NCBI GenBank assembly: GCA_963931925.1
Contig: OZ007574.1
Coordinates: 34,267,961 to 34,331,960, forward strand
DNA from: Onchidella celtica
Taxonomy: Eukaryota > Mollusca > Gastropoda > Systellommatophora > Onchidiidae
Reading direction: 5' to 3'
DNA: 64,000 nucleotides
A model generated the notes under the pieces. That model was not told the origin of the DNA, ran no database searches, and saw only the letters and a list, made by a program, of their open reading frames with translations. This document shows positions 12,711 to 24,300 of this stretch, one piece after another; position 1 is the first letter of the stretch; each line of letters begins with the position of its first letter. The position numbers and the translations under genes are program-made.

Positions 12711-13438
12711 GCCAGGTGCACACTTTACGTCAGCTTTTTGACTTTTGGTCTAGCTCCAACCACCTTATGAAGCAGGCTGACGTGGCGGAACAACACCCAA
12801 CTGCCTGGGGGCTGCCCAGGTTACGGCGGGCGGTAGTTGATCAATGCAGCTGAAAAGCCGCTCCCACCGACAGAGGGGACCCCTGGCGCTCATCCGTACG
12901 CCAAATGGATTGAGCTTATCACCGGTAACTGCCACCTCCCGTGTTGTGCCCATCCGTAACGGATGGCTGGAGTGTCCTCTCCAAATCGGAAATGGGTGGG
13001 CTTATAGAGGAGAGACAGACGCTTGCCAAGCCCGAGCAAACGCCTCCTCGTTTTGCTGCCTTGCCTGGGCTATTTTTAAGAGATGGTGCTTTGCCCAGAG
13101 GCACCACCCCTCTCTCTGCCATTCTAGTTAAACCCAAGGGAGAGACCAGGTCAATACATTTGGAACTAGTCCGGCTGCAGGAGATGCTGGAAGCCAGTTT
13201 GATGCAGTTCTCCCTGACAACCACCTTCGGGTCTCCACTCCTGATTTTCTGTCTGGGTTTACTCCCATAGCCTTTGCTATCATAGCAACACACAAGGCAG
13301 TGTGGTATTTGTATTCAGGGTTACCTTCCCCTAGTCTTCTTCTCTCCCGAGATGACCCACAAGACAGTGGGGGTGACAGTAGCAGGCTGTATTGTGTACT
13401 GTCATACAATAGCAGAAAACTCTGGCCTGAGTAGTTTT
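12711..13438 (-). other. 5' leader of LINE copy 2
   Basis: This stretch lies between the endonuclease coding region and the 5' junction at 13438. It is GC-richer than its surroundings and contains short open frames on both strands, none with recognisable domains. It probably holds the internal promoter expected of an APE-type LINE, but no promoter motif was identified. Confidence 0.6.
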
Positions 13439-13448
13439 CATATCCTTA

Positions 13449-13586
13449 ATTTATTATTAAAGCAAGTATTTTTTTCATGCAATGCGCCATGGACCCAGCC
13501 CCCGATCAGCGCGCAAACTGTGTGAAGGTTTTTTTTTTTTTTTTAGAGGACCGATAAAGGGAGTGTCTCATCTCATTGTATCTTTG
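13449..13586 (+). repeat. MITE family 1, copy B right part
   Basis: It continues the MITE broken at 9494. It contains the conserved ATGCGCCATGGACCC segment, the T-rich stretch and the right terminus TGTATCTTTG. It is followed by ATGCTAG, pairing with ATGCTCG at the left end. The two parts total 404 bp, matching the length of the intact copies (391-401 bp). Confidence 0.8.
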
Positions 13587-13834
13587 ATGCTAGGCCGTGA
13601 AGCCAGAATACTCACAACAGTAGTTTTCTTGTCAACATTTGGCCAGTTTTCGAAGGAAAAACATTATCGTGGCCATGTCACCAACGGAAAAATCGTTGAT
13701 GCCAGTTGGTCAAACTTAATCCTAACCTAAAGTTGAACTTTCCTTTAAAAAAAAAAAAATCACAGTGTGCAAACAAAACTAATTTTGCCACAAGCTAAAA
13801 TAGTCTTTGTCTTTTGTCTGTCCTCTTGTGCCGT

Positions 13835-14231
13835 CAAAGATGCTAGTAACGGTAAGATGAGACACTCCCTTCTTTGCACCGCTAAAAAAAAATATTGCAC
13901 ACAGTTTGCACGCTGATCGGGGGGGGGGGGGGCTCTCATGGCTCAAAGCACGATGTTGATGTGAATTTGTGACAGTACTACTGCAACTCACAAAAAAGAA
14001 AAGTAGCCAGAGTTGTTCCCACAGCAATTGAAGTTATAATTACAAAATAAGCGACATCAATCAAGGCATACAGCGATAGCTGAACCGTGAACAAAATTCA
14101 GTAATTTCTATTTGGCTTTGTAAAATACTGTACTATTCATGACTTCCGCGCATTCACCGCAAGATGGCGGTGCGAAATCTGTGCACGCGAAACGCGCTAG
14201 CTGTCTCAGCTTATTGTATCTAGTATCTTTG
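13835..14231 (-). repeat. MITE family 1, copy C (397 bp)
   Basis: In inverted orientation relative to copy A. It starts CAAAGATGC and ends TAGTATCTTTG. The flanks are GTGCCGT on both sides (13828-13834 and 14232-14238), a perfect 7-bp direct repeat and the clearest target-site duplication in the family. Confidence 0.82.
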
Positions 14232-14888
14232 GTGCCGTTAGGCGACGAAGGGAGATGGAGTTTTTGGATATGGGCCTGATGGCTAGCGTCTGCCATGGTG
14301 AGGTTGATCAACTCAAATAGTGACATCCTCTAAACTGTAATTATTGTAACAGTGATTTTTATCACTGTTTTAGGCTTCTCCATGTCCCAGTCCTGATGCT
14401 AAACTCAGGGATGAAAAAAGAACAACAACAACAAAAAGCAACAAAGAATATTCAGTGGCATTTGATACAAAGTTTTTCGAGATACGTATGATTTAACGGC
14501 TCTCTCATTCTTCTTAAGAATACCTACATAACGGTAATTTCTATTAGTTCAGGATAACAAAATAGTGGAGAGTTTACGGGAGCAAATAGTAATTGGAAAG
14601 GGGGCGGGGGAGGCGGGGTGGCATGAAAAAAGTATTCAATTTGATGATAAAGATACTTTAAAATATCCTAATTCGATGAATCATTTTATTTCGCGAGCCG
14701 AAAATAAACCACATAATCCTTTGAAGCCTTCGCGTGCACTTGGTGGCTGAGAGCATACACACATATACAAACGTACATACACACACACACAAACGCACGC
14801 AACACACATGCACAGTGTGTAAACAAGTTGGGTAAAGTGTTTATCAAATTCATCTGATCTTAGAGACAGTAGTAGTTCTCTGGATCCC
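14232..14888. other. Unassigned region upstream of the channel gene exons
   Basis: AT-rich, with a short CA-rich stretch at 14755-14815. No exon encoding a signal peptide was recognised, although the missing first exon of the downstream channel gene could lie here or further upstream. Confidence 0.4.
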
Positions 14889-15190
14889 TTAATTCCTTCC
14901 AGAGTCGCGGAGGCACTGCACTAGAGAGCGTTTGCCACAACTACATGTATCTCCATCTCTGGCAGTTATGGGCATGGGCTTGGGTTGTGGCAAAGCTTCC
15001 CGCTGTCCCTTGAGCAATGTTTTCTGTCCATTTTTTTTCTCCGTGTGCCCCGTCTCCTCGTTCCCCCGACCTGTACCTTGGAGGATGGTCTCATATAATC
15101 CATTGGCTCTTATCACGACATGTCCATGCCATTTCAACTGGCTTCTTTTTACTGTGTTAGAAGGTCCGTCATAGTGACGCACTTTTTTGG
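14889..15190 (-). pseudogene. Decayed LINE reverse-transcriptase C-terminal fragment
   Basis: On the minus strand the translation contains QLKWHGHVVIRANGL, ETILQGT and a trailing LVQCLRDSG. Their order and spacing resemble the region after the reverse transcriptase in many animal LINE proteins, where an (L/Q)KWYGHV block is followed by ILQGT, a basic Trp-containing stretch, and a short C-terminal tail. It differs from all three larger LINEs here. Only a few hundred bases remain and the frame is degraded. Recognition rests on the motif pattern alone. Confidence 0.55.
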
Positions 15191-15307
15191 GTGATGGTCT
15201 TGGGCACTTCTGTGTTTGTGACGTATTCTGTGTACAAGACGCAAAGTACTCTTTTGGGACATGTAAACCCTTAATTACCACGTTGTTGTTTTTTGTTGTA
15301 CTTTCAG

Positions 15308-15375
15308 ACATGAGATCCTGGAAGACCTTACAGGCAAGAACTATGACAGCAGAGTATCTCCAAACTTTGATGATG
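15308..15375 (+). CDS. Channel gene, first recognised exon (68 nt)
   Basis: Acceptor TTTCAG at 15302-15307 and donor GTAATT at 15376. It encodes [20 protein letters not shown] plus two aspartates, the start of the extracellular domain. It begins with the last base of a codon and ends in phase 1, so at least one upstream exon carrying the signal peptide must exist. Confidence 0.82.
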
Positions 15376-18300
15376 GTAATTCATTCATCATTTATGTTTG
15401 TCCGATTTATCAGTGTCAAGCTGGCTTTTCATGTGTACGGAGAAGGGGGCCGGCAACGGAAACATCAAAAACCATTTCAAGTAGTAAAATAGGTTTTAAT
15501 GTGTACGAAAACGCCTTTTCCATTTCTGTATACATGAAAACACAGCTTTAGCCTAACATGTAATGATAACTCTCTGGAATAAACAAAAGTGCTTGTACGG
15601 AAACGCCTTCTCCGTTTTCGTATGTCATGAAAACACAGCGTTAGCCTATCGTGTGATGATAATTCTTTTGAATAAACAAAAGTGCTTATATTACAACAGG
15701 ATGACAATTTTATTATTCTAAGTGAATCCAATCAAATTTATCTTGAAATCGTAATATTCATAAGTTTGGGATGAGAAGCCTTTTCGTCATTTTCGTGGCT
15801 CATACTTCATACATTCTAACGTGAACTCTTAAAAATCATTGTTTTGATGCATGTTTCAGATGTTCCTACTAACGTCACAGTGAGTTTGTTTGTTCTAAAC
15901 TTTGATTCCGTCACTGAGGAAGCCATGGTAAGTATCTATATATAGTTATGAGCATGCAGGCTTCGAAACAGAGTCGAATATCCCAAACGATTAACGAATA
16001 TACGATATTCGTTCGAAAAGTACAGTTTATTATTCGACCCAATACTAGTCCATGATAACATAGCCTGACTTGATCCTTTTATATCTCAACAATATCTATC
16101 GGCCAGTCTTGGAACAGTACGCTACAAACGGGAAGCTTTTATTGACTGCCACAAAATACGGTATATCATGAAATGCTCAGCATATTACGACCGTTGCCAG
16201 AGACTAGTTCACCATCTTTTGACTCAAAGTCAGTTGGTGACTTGGTTCGCAGCCAAATGGCGACGTTAGTCCTTGTTTGTTCTATCTCTATTTTGTGAAA
16301 AACTGGAGATCTTTTAGTATGTAGAAGAGATATAACATTAATGCGCTCTTTGACACTTGTTTAAAATGCCTTGTGGCACTTATCAATCTGGTTCATAGTT
16401 CCGATTTAGTCTAACTCATAATATTAAAGCCCCAACACGTTTAGCTTGTCTATCGAGTGGCAAAAAAAAACAACAACAACAAAAAGTACAAGAATGGTCT
16501 TGGGACCGCAGCGGGACCTGAATAAGTTCAAATATAGCATGGAAAGAAGAAAGTGAATGTTGCAACAACAAGCAACAATGGCAAACAAAGAAACCACAAA
16601 CGTAAGTTGCAAAACAAAAAATCCGACATACAACCTTCTTTCTTTCCGCATTCTAATTTCGTCGAGTAATAACAGATTTTGTTGTCAGCGGAACAAATCA
16701 CAAGCTTTTAAACTCATTTTCATGTTGCATTGTGGCGGAAAGTCCTGGGTTTTCAGAATCAAATTGTAAGCAGGGACCCGGGGATGATGCAAAAGAGATA
16801 TTTTGCAAGAATGGGCTTTCGTAACGTTTCCCAATGCTTTGCTCGATGTAATTTTTGTGTTTACATGTATGTGGGTTTTCTCAAGCACGGTACGCACATT
16901 TACTTGATTGCAATAATCGTTCGCTCGATTTGAGTGATCAAATTACCTATCCGAACAACTGAGTAACATACTGTTGTTGTTTTTTCCTTTCTCTTTGTTT
17001 ATTCAACTAGTGTTTCATTTGTATCTTATATAGGTTAGTTGTTCAGTCTTTGCAAATAGGAGTAAATCATCACTTAATCTTATTGTTCTTTCATACAACC
17101 TGAGATTTTAGCAGCGATGTTTAGTAGCTGTTAAACTCTTTGTTGTCTATGTATGTTTTTTTTTATAGTGTTTGCTGATGGTCCGCCAAACACACACTTA
17201 CGGGAGGTATCATGCTAAGCCCGGTCAGACACAGTCAGATGCTTCCAGCAAAATGTACACCCAAGAAATAGTTGCAGAAGCTGACTGTGTCTGACCGGGC
17301 TTAGTTTGATAGGACCTTCCCACATTTTCTAAGAAAACAGGAAAGTATGACGTGCACCTCTACCCTGCCAGCATCTGGCCGTGTGTGACCGGGCTTAGTA
17401 TGATACCCCCCGTAACTGCTAACTCATCGATCGCTATAATTCCATCCAACAGGAGTATTCTATAACAATATTCCTACATCAGACTTGGCTTGACCCTCGA
17501 CTGCGATGGCAAGATGATATCATCAGTGGCAAGCTGGAGGTGGACCCTAAAATTATGGACCAGGTCTGGATACCCGATGCGTATTTCAGCAATGAGAAAA
17601 CTGCCAGGATGCACGAGATCACAATGCCGAACAGACAATTGCACATCTATGAGAATGGGACGGTGTATTACAGCATCAGGTTTGCTATCACCAAAGGTAG
17701 TAGATACAGTAAGATAAAACACCCCCTTCTTTGCGCCTCTAAAAAATCGCGCACACAGTTTGCACGCTGATCGAGGGCCCATGGCGCTTTGCCTGAAAAG
17801 AAAGTTTGATATAATGATATATTAATGATGCAGATTTGTTACAGTGCTACTGCGATTTTTTAAAAAAATAATTAAAAATAGCCAGAGTTTCCCTACAGCC
17901 TTTGAAGTTATAATTACAAAATAAGTAACTTCAAGCAAGGCCTGCAAAATAAACAAAATTCAGTATTTTTCCTACATTGGCTTGTTGAATGCCGCACTGT
18001 TCATGACTTCAGTGCATTCGCCGCTATGTGGGGTGGTGCAAAATCTGTGCACGCTAAACGCCCTACCTGCCTCATTGTATCTTGTATCTTTGCTATCAGG
18101 CGTGAAAACTTTATTTCCTTAAGGACTGCACATATTGATATTCAAAGAAATCAAAAGACAGAGCTCGCAATGCCATCTTATTATAAAAAACAAAAAGCAT
18201 AGAAAATCTGTGGGGTCGCATCAAAGCTTGAAGCAACGTTTAAATGTAGTGTAAAGAAAAGGTTCTGTGTAGCAAAGCCTTGAGAAAGAAATAATACAGA

Positions 18301-21300
18301 AACGCCACAACAGCAGGCAAAGGAAAAGAAAAGACAAGACAAATGAACCTTTCCGTACATTGACCTTCTTCAGGAAAACAAATGTAACAGGACAGAAAAT
18401 CAAACAAATTTGTCTGTCTTTTCTTTTGTCTTTGATTGTGTCCTTTTTGTATTGTTTCTTACGCAAGACTTTGCTGCACACCCTTTTTCTTTTTGCCACG
18501 CTTTGATTTCGCAATGCCGTAGAACGGAGAGAAAGTGATAAGTTGGAAACTTAAAGAATGTGCAGTCATTTCATTTTTAAAAAATTATTATTATTATTAT
18601 TATTCCTTTAAAGTCGTGGACGAGGCTGAAGATAAAAAAAATAAACGAGGGATGAGAAAAAGACCAAAGAAGAACCAAAATAATGAAGAAAACTGATGTG
18701 ACCGTCTGTTGAGGTTTGAGGGCAAAATACACACATCCTACAGTGTACGTTTCTAGCTCAGATGATATGGTGGCTTTATAATTATGGTACTCACCAGCCT
18801 CTTCGTAAATTACAGAGATCAGAATGAAAAAAAAACTGTACTTGCCAAAATGTTGCAAAAACTGCTTTCTTCTAGTAGACTACTGCGTGCTGCAATTACA
18901 TTGCCCAATTTTAAAATACACCAACAAAAGCATGCTTTATTGTTTGTAAAATCAGGGGGTCTCGGCTCAGATCAATATTACAAACCAAAATGCAAAATGC
19001 CTTCAAACTACAAAGATGCTTGTATAATTAAAATTTATGAAACGGCGCCATTGCCCTTTATTCTGCTGCAAACCTTGTGAAGATCACCCCTAATTGCCCT
19101 TTTAGGTTAAACGATAGAATATACTCAGTACAAAATGATGTCTCTTGCTGGGGTGGGAACTGTGATTTATTGTATTATTACATGAACCTAAAATACCCCC
19201 AAGAAAATGATGAAAATCAGTAAATTAGACTATACAACAGGTATATATGGATCCCTTAAAGGACCAATGGTGTGGCCGTATTGTACACAGAACCTGTCCC
19301 TGATACTATGGCTTTCTACGCCACATTATAACGGCGAAAACAGTTTGCATTATGCATTACACACAAAACGAAATGAGACAACATAACGTCGAATTGTTTC
19401 TGAAAAAACAAACAACAGATACAACAACCACAACAACTGAATTATAGACTATGTTCTGGTGCGTAAGAACAATGAACTTTCTGATAACTATTTGTTTAAA
19501 TCCATTATTAATGATGACTTTATTGTCAGGCTACAGAAAATCAATCGCCACTTGCCACTGTTCTGCATTTCAGGATCTCCATGACTCTTGGCTGTGACAT
19601 GTACCTGCGAAAATACCCGATGGATGAACAAAAATGCTCTCTTTATGTTGGAAGCTGTAAGTTGTGTTCATTGTTGTTGTGGGAGAGTACGTGACCTGAG
19701 TTCTTGTTTGTTTGATCCCTATTTTCTGGAAAACTGGAGAGCTTTTAGAATGTAGAAGAGGTATAACGAACATGTACACTTTGGCACTTGTTTAAAACCA
19801 GCTGTGGCAGTTATCAAGCTGTTTCACATTTCCGATTTATTCTAAGACCTTATCATAATTACTAAAGCCCCAAAATGTTTAACGTCGAATTTCTCAGTTG
19901 CGCAAAAGTGGAGTCGGAACAAAGGAGAGCTAAGGTCATGGGTGAGGTAACCTATCTGGCATGGTGATGTCTACTTTGTGAATTATCCAGTGGCAAGTAT
20001 AGTTTGGGGGGGGGGGGAAAGGGGGAGGAGAGGGGGAATTTGACGTGTTGCTGATCTCCTTTTTATTTAAACTTCACAAAGAGCTGGGGCGAGTTTGCCA
20101 ATGACAAAATTGTATAAGGGATGAAACAGACAAAGGCTGGGGTAGGCGTCAGACCGGTGGCTCGCTGTCCGTAAATTTTGTTTTCACACTGGTACAATAG
20201 GCACTTCCCCGCTGCATACCGCTGTGTCGGGGTGTGGGCAGTGCCTATTGTGTTAGTGTGAAGCAAAATTTATGGACGGCGAGCCACCAGTCGGGCGCCT
20301 ACAACGACCTTGGTCTGTTTCACCCATAAAGTAACCTTGCTGACATGGCGATGTCTCTATTTTGCAAATTACCCAGCAGCACGTATAGTTTGGGGAGGAG
20401 GAGAGCTTGATGCGTTGCCCAAATTCTTTTTATTTAAACTTCATAAAGCGCCTGGGCGAATTTCCAAATGACAAAACAGATAATTTTGGCAAAACTTTGC
20501 GAGTTGAACTCAGTGCACGTGGAGCAAGCTGCAATGGAAAATGCATGTGGCGTTCTGGCATAATCTTGCCATTCTATATACTCTTTACATTTCTTTAATG
20601 CTAGCCAACTCATGACTACTTTTGCCAGCTACACAATATTTTTTGTTTAATGTATTATACAATCCTCTAAGCGTTTGGTTTATACAACACTGTACTTCTC
20701 AGTGTTCCACATTAGAAACACAGCACATAGTACACAATACCTTATTTCCGGAACACTCACTGCTTTATTAGTAAGTAATATTTTGAGATAATTATTCACA
20801 TTTTTGCATTTGAAAAAAATATAATAACTGAGTAATTCGAGCAAGCAGCTCTGGGTGGCGCAAAAGTAATTTACTGACCTCAAATAGTATTGAAAGTAAT
20901 ACAGTTCGAATAGGATAATGATATTCTGTATTATATATCTAATCTGTTGATCATGTTCCTAAACTTCCATTAAGTGAAAAGTCTCAGACTTTTTGAGCAG
21001 AGCAGGAATCAAGTTCTTTAGACAGATTCCACAAACTGGCTGGAAGTGAATCTGTTTAATCACTTTTGCATGTTTTGAATAGGGCAGTATATGTCTGGGC
21101 ATTCTAAGATTAACGACTGCATAGGACACTTCTTTGATTTTGTTAGGCGGAAATCACTTTTTTATATTAATTTATCTTTATTAATGGGCGACTCTTCACA
21201 TCTCATAAATGTTTTGCTGTCCATCTGTCTCATCCCCAGACAGCTTCAGCAAGGAGAACCTCGTTTTCCGATGGGATGAAACTCCTGTAATGTTGCGCCG

Positions 21301-24300
21301 AGACTTAACACTGCCTCATTTTGAAGTCCTCTTTAAGGAGGTCAAAACTTGCAACATGGCAAATGACAAGGGAAGTCAGATGATGAGTGAGTATTTATGA
21401 CAAGACCCCTCGCCATGGTCCCTATATTTTAATGCGTTTTACATACGTAGTACGTGCCGAAACTGCAGGAGGAAAAGACGCATGCAATCAAATTATGAGT
21501 GAGTATTTATGACGAGGCCCTTTGCCACGGTCTCTATATTTGATACAGTTTACGTACGTACCACGCCCCTAAACCGTAGCTGCCGAAGTCAAATTATGAG
21601 TGAGTATGTGTGACAAGACTTAAGGCCTCTTTTCATGGTCTATGTTTCTTTAAGCCTTTTAAGCACGTATTACGGACCGAACCTACAAGTGCAGAAGACG
21701 TGTGTAGTTTTAAAACATGCATACTACAATTTCGCTAGAGGCATTTCCAAGGGACTTGTAGAAAAGCACACCATGGAAACACAAACTAGGCACGACTTGT
21801 ACCAGACGCAGAAGTGAAAGAAAAACGTGTGGTAAAAACACTCTTCGTTGAAAGCGATTATTAGACTCTTGTTTTCTATTCTCATGAACACGAGAAGTGT
21901 CTGGACACTCCCTGATTATAATATTTATCACTTCAAATCGATGTTGTAGTTAGCGTGTACATGAATACATCGTTAATAGTTTCTATGGTTTCGATTTCTG
22001 GATTCAACGATGCCATGAAGAAGTATCTTCTTATTACCATTTACTGGAACTACCGTGATCTATTTCCTAGATCTGTTTTCTGTTCTAGAAATTCCATGAC
22101 AGGAGACGTCTCTGAGTCCATGACCAGGCATGGGATTTTTCTCACAAATAGACGTTCAAAAGTGATTCCATTTTTATTACTTTTTTAAATCCATTTTTAG
22201 TACACCGGGTTGAACGCTCCGCGAAACCACTGTAGAGTAGGTCGCGGCGGTTAACAATGTCCGTTTGTGCATTTCCACGGGGTGTAAGAACTTACCAATG
22301 GCTCTAAATAGTTTTAATCAGCCCAAAAAGTACTAACGAACCACAGTAAACAGATATGCACAAAATCTCTGGTGAAGGTCTTTTTTAATGTTATCTTGTT
22401 ACCGCAGCGACCTAGTTTCGCGGCTTGGCGGAAGTGAGATCTCTCTATAAATACATACTCTCTGGTTGAACTGACTAAGATTCAAAAGATTAGGGAAGAA
22501 AAGGAAGAACTGCAGTTTTTCACTGTGGACGGTCAGATAATAATATATAAAGACATGAGACGGCCTGTCCTTCTCGTTCGACGTCAAGCCAAGCCAGAAA
22601 AGTATAATATTAGTGCTTCAGCACTGAACGTTATGCAAAGCAAATGATGTTAATTCATTTCGGGATACATATACGTGCAAGGTTCCAGTATTGCCAGTAT
22701 ATCAACCCATGTATATGTTAACCATCTGTTGCACAGTGCTGTCATTGCCGTAAGCAAATTCAACAAGCATACGAATTATCACACCATGGCGCTTTATTGA
22801 CATTTAATAAACAGAACATTGTGACTCCAATGACCCCTGTCTAGTGTCACGAGTGGAGTGAGCGATAGTTAATAATTACGGGGGGAAAGGAGGAGAGTAA
22901 AATTAACGCACGTAGACAAGTAAGGGAAAGCGTGCATGTTATGAGTGGTGGGGGTCTGAAGGAGGCGAGAGCGCTGTATTACTATCACTGCAAGTTAGAA
23001 CGTCCTAAAGAGCGGACGCAAGAGAAAGCCCAGTGGGCGAACATAAGGGGAGCAGTCGGAAGACTAGTGAGAGAGTTTTTTCCAGTGATGACTGGTAGGT
23101 GAAACGATGATTGATAATTATGATTGATGTATTATATTCGTCTATTACCATGATGTAAATAAGTATATGTGAGGAATGTGGAAGTCCTTGATATTGGATA
23201 TAGCAATGTGCGCCATGAGCGATAGATGAAAGTTGAGTTCATGGATTTGTAGCACGAGTGAGTATTGTGTACTACGATGGAGGTGTGTTACCGTAAGATG
23301 TTTGGTGAGTGAAATGTGAACTATTGTATGTACGCTTCATGGGTTGTAAGGAGAGGTGGAGTGAATAGAAATGGTATGGTATTATACCAATGTAATGTTA
23401 TTCTTGTAGGTGTCGGGGACGGGCCGAAGAGCCACCTCGGTGAGCACAGGGGATAGGCCAGCATAGGGCCGGGGCCCACACATAGGCCAAGAGTGAGGCT
23501 GTCGGTGCAGGACAGTAGAGGCACATAAAGTCGTGGCAGTCTGGCCACGGACAGGGACGTAGATATGAGCGTGAATGTGCTAATTGAAATGATAATGTAC
23601 CATGGCTATGTTGATGGGCTATTGAAATGATAATGTACTATTGCCACGTTGATGGGCTATTGAAATGATAATGTACTATTGCCATGTTGATGGGCTATTG
23701 AAATGATAATGTGCTATTGCCCTGCTGAGGTGCTAGGGGAATGCTAAGGTGTTATGGCAATAGGAAGGTGATATTGAGAGACTGCGGTGCCAGTGAATTA
23801 TTAATGTGCTATTAAGACCCTGAGGGGAGAGGCTGAGGCCGAAGTGTCTTTAGGAAGTAACTACCGGGTTGTGGATCCGAGGAAGAGTGCATGTGGGAAT
23901 AAGGCCGTTGTACGGCAGTTAAATTCAATAATATAATGTATGTAATTGCGCTATTATCTGTATAATTATGTTTAATAAATGTGTGAGTCTGATGGGTTGT
24001 TCTGTTAAGTGTTAAACTTGTTCGTTCGTGATTGTTGTCCTGTCATAACTTATTACATCTCCCAGTCTGGGATTTGTGACAATGGGGGCTCGTCCTGTTT
24101 ACCTGTGGTCATTTTGACATTGTGTATTCGTTATATCTAGTTGTTTTTCTGTTGTGCTAGGAATTCGTGCTGTTGTCCTTGTTCGTGGGATGAATGGAAA
24201 TTTCATGATGGTATAATTTATGTATAATTATGAATATGTATTGATGCATGTATTTTGATGAATATGTATTAATGTGTACTTAAATTTCTGCAGAGAGTGT

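Larger units (their letters stand above)
9495..13438 (-). mobile_element. APE-type LINE copy 2, inserted into a MITE
   Basis: The element reads on the minus strand. The 10-bp direct repeat CATATCCTTA lies at 9485-9494 and 13439-13448, exactly at the points where the surrounding MITE is interrupted, so it is a good candidate target-site duplication. Coding parts occupy 12665 to 9548; about 770 bp of 5' leader lies upstream and about 50 bp of 3' UTR downstream. It belongs to the same group as LINE copy 3 (shared endonuclease wording and a C-terminal zinc-finger-like motif) and is distinct from LINE copy 1. Confidence 0.85.

Noticed and set aside
17680..17782. Extension of channel exon 3 beyond 17679 along its open frame
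   Set aside because: The extension runs into the MITE. Splicing at 17679 gives exact phase and the expected family sequence with the Cys-loop exon.
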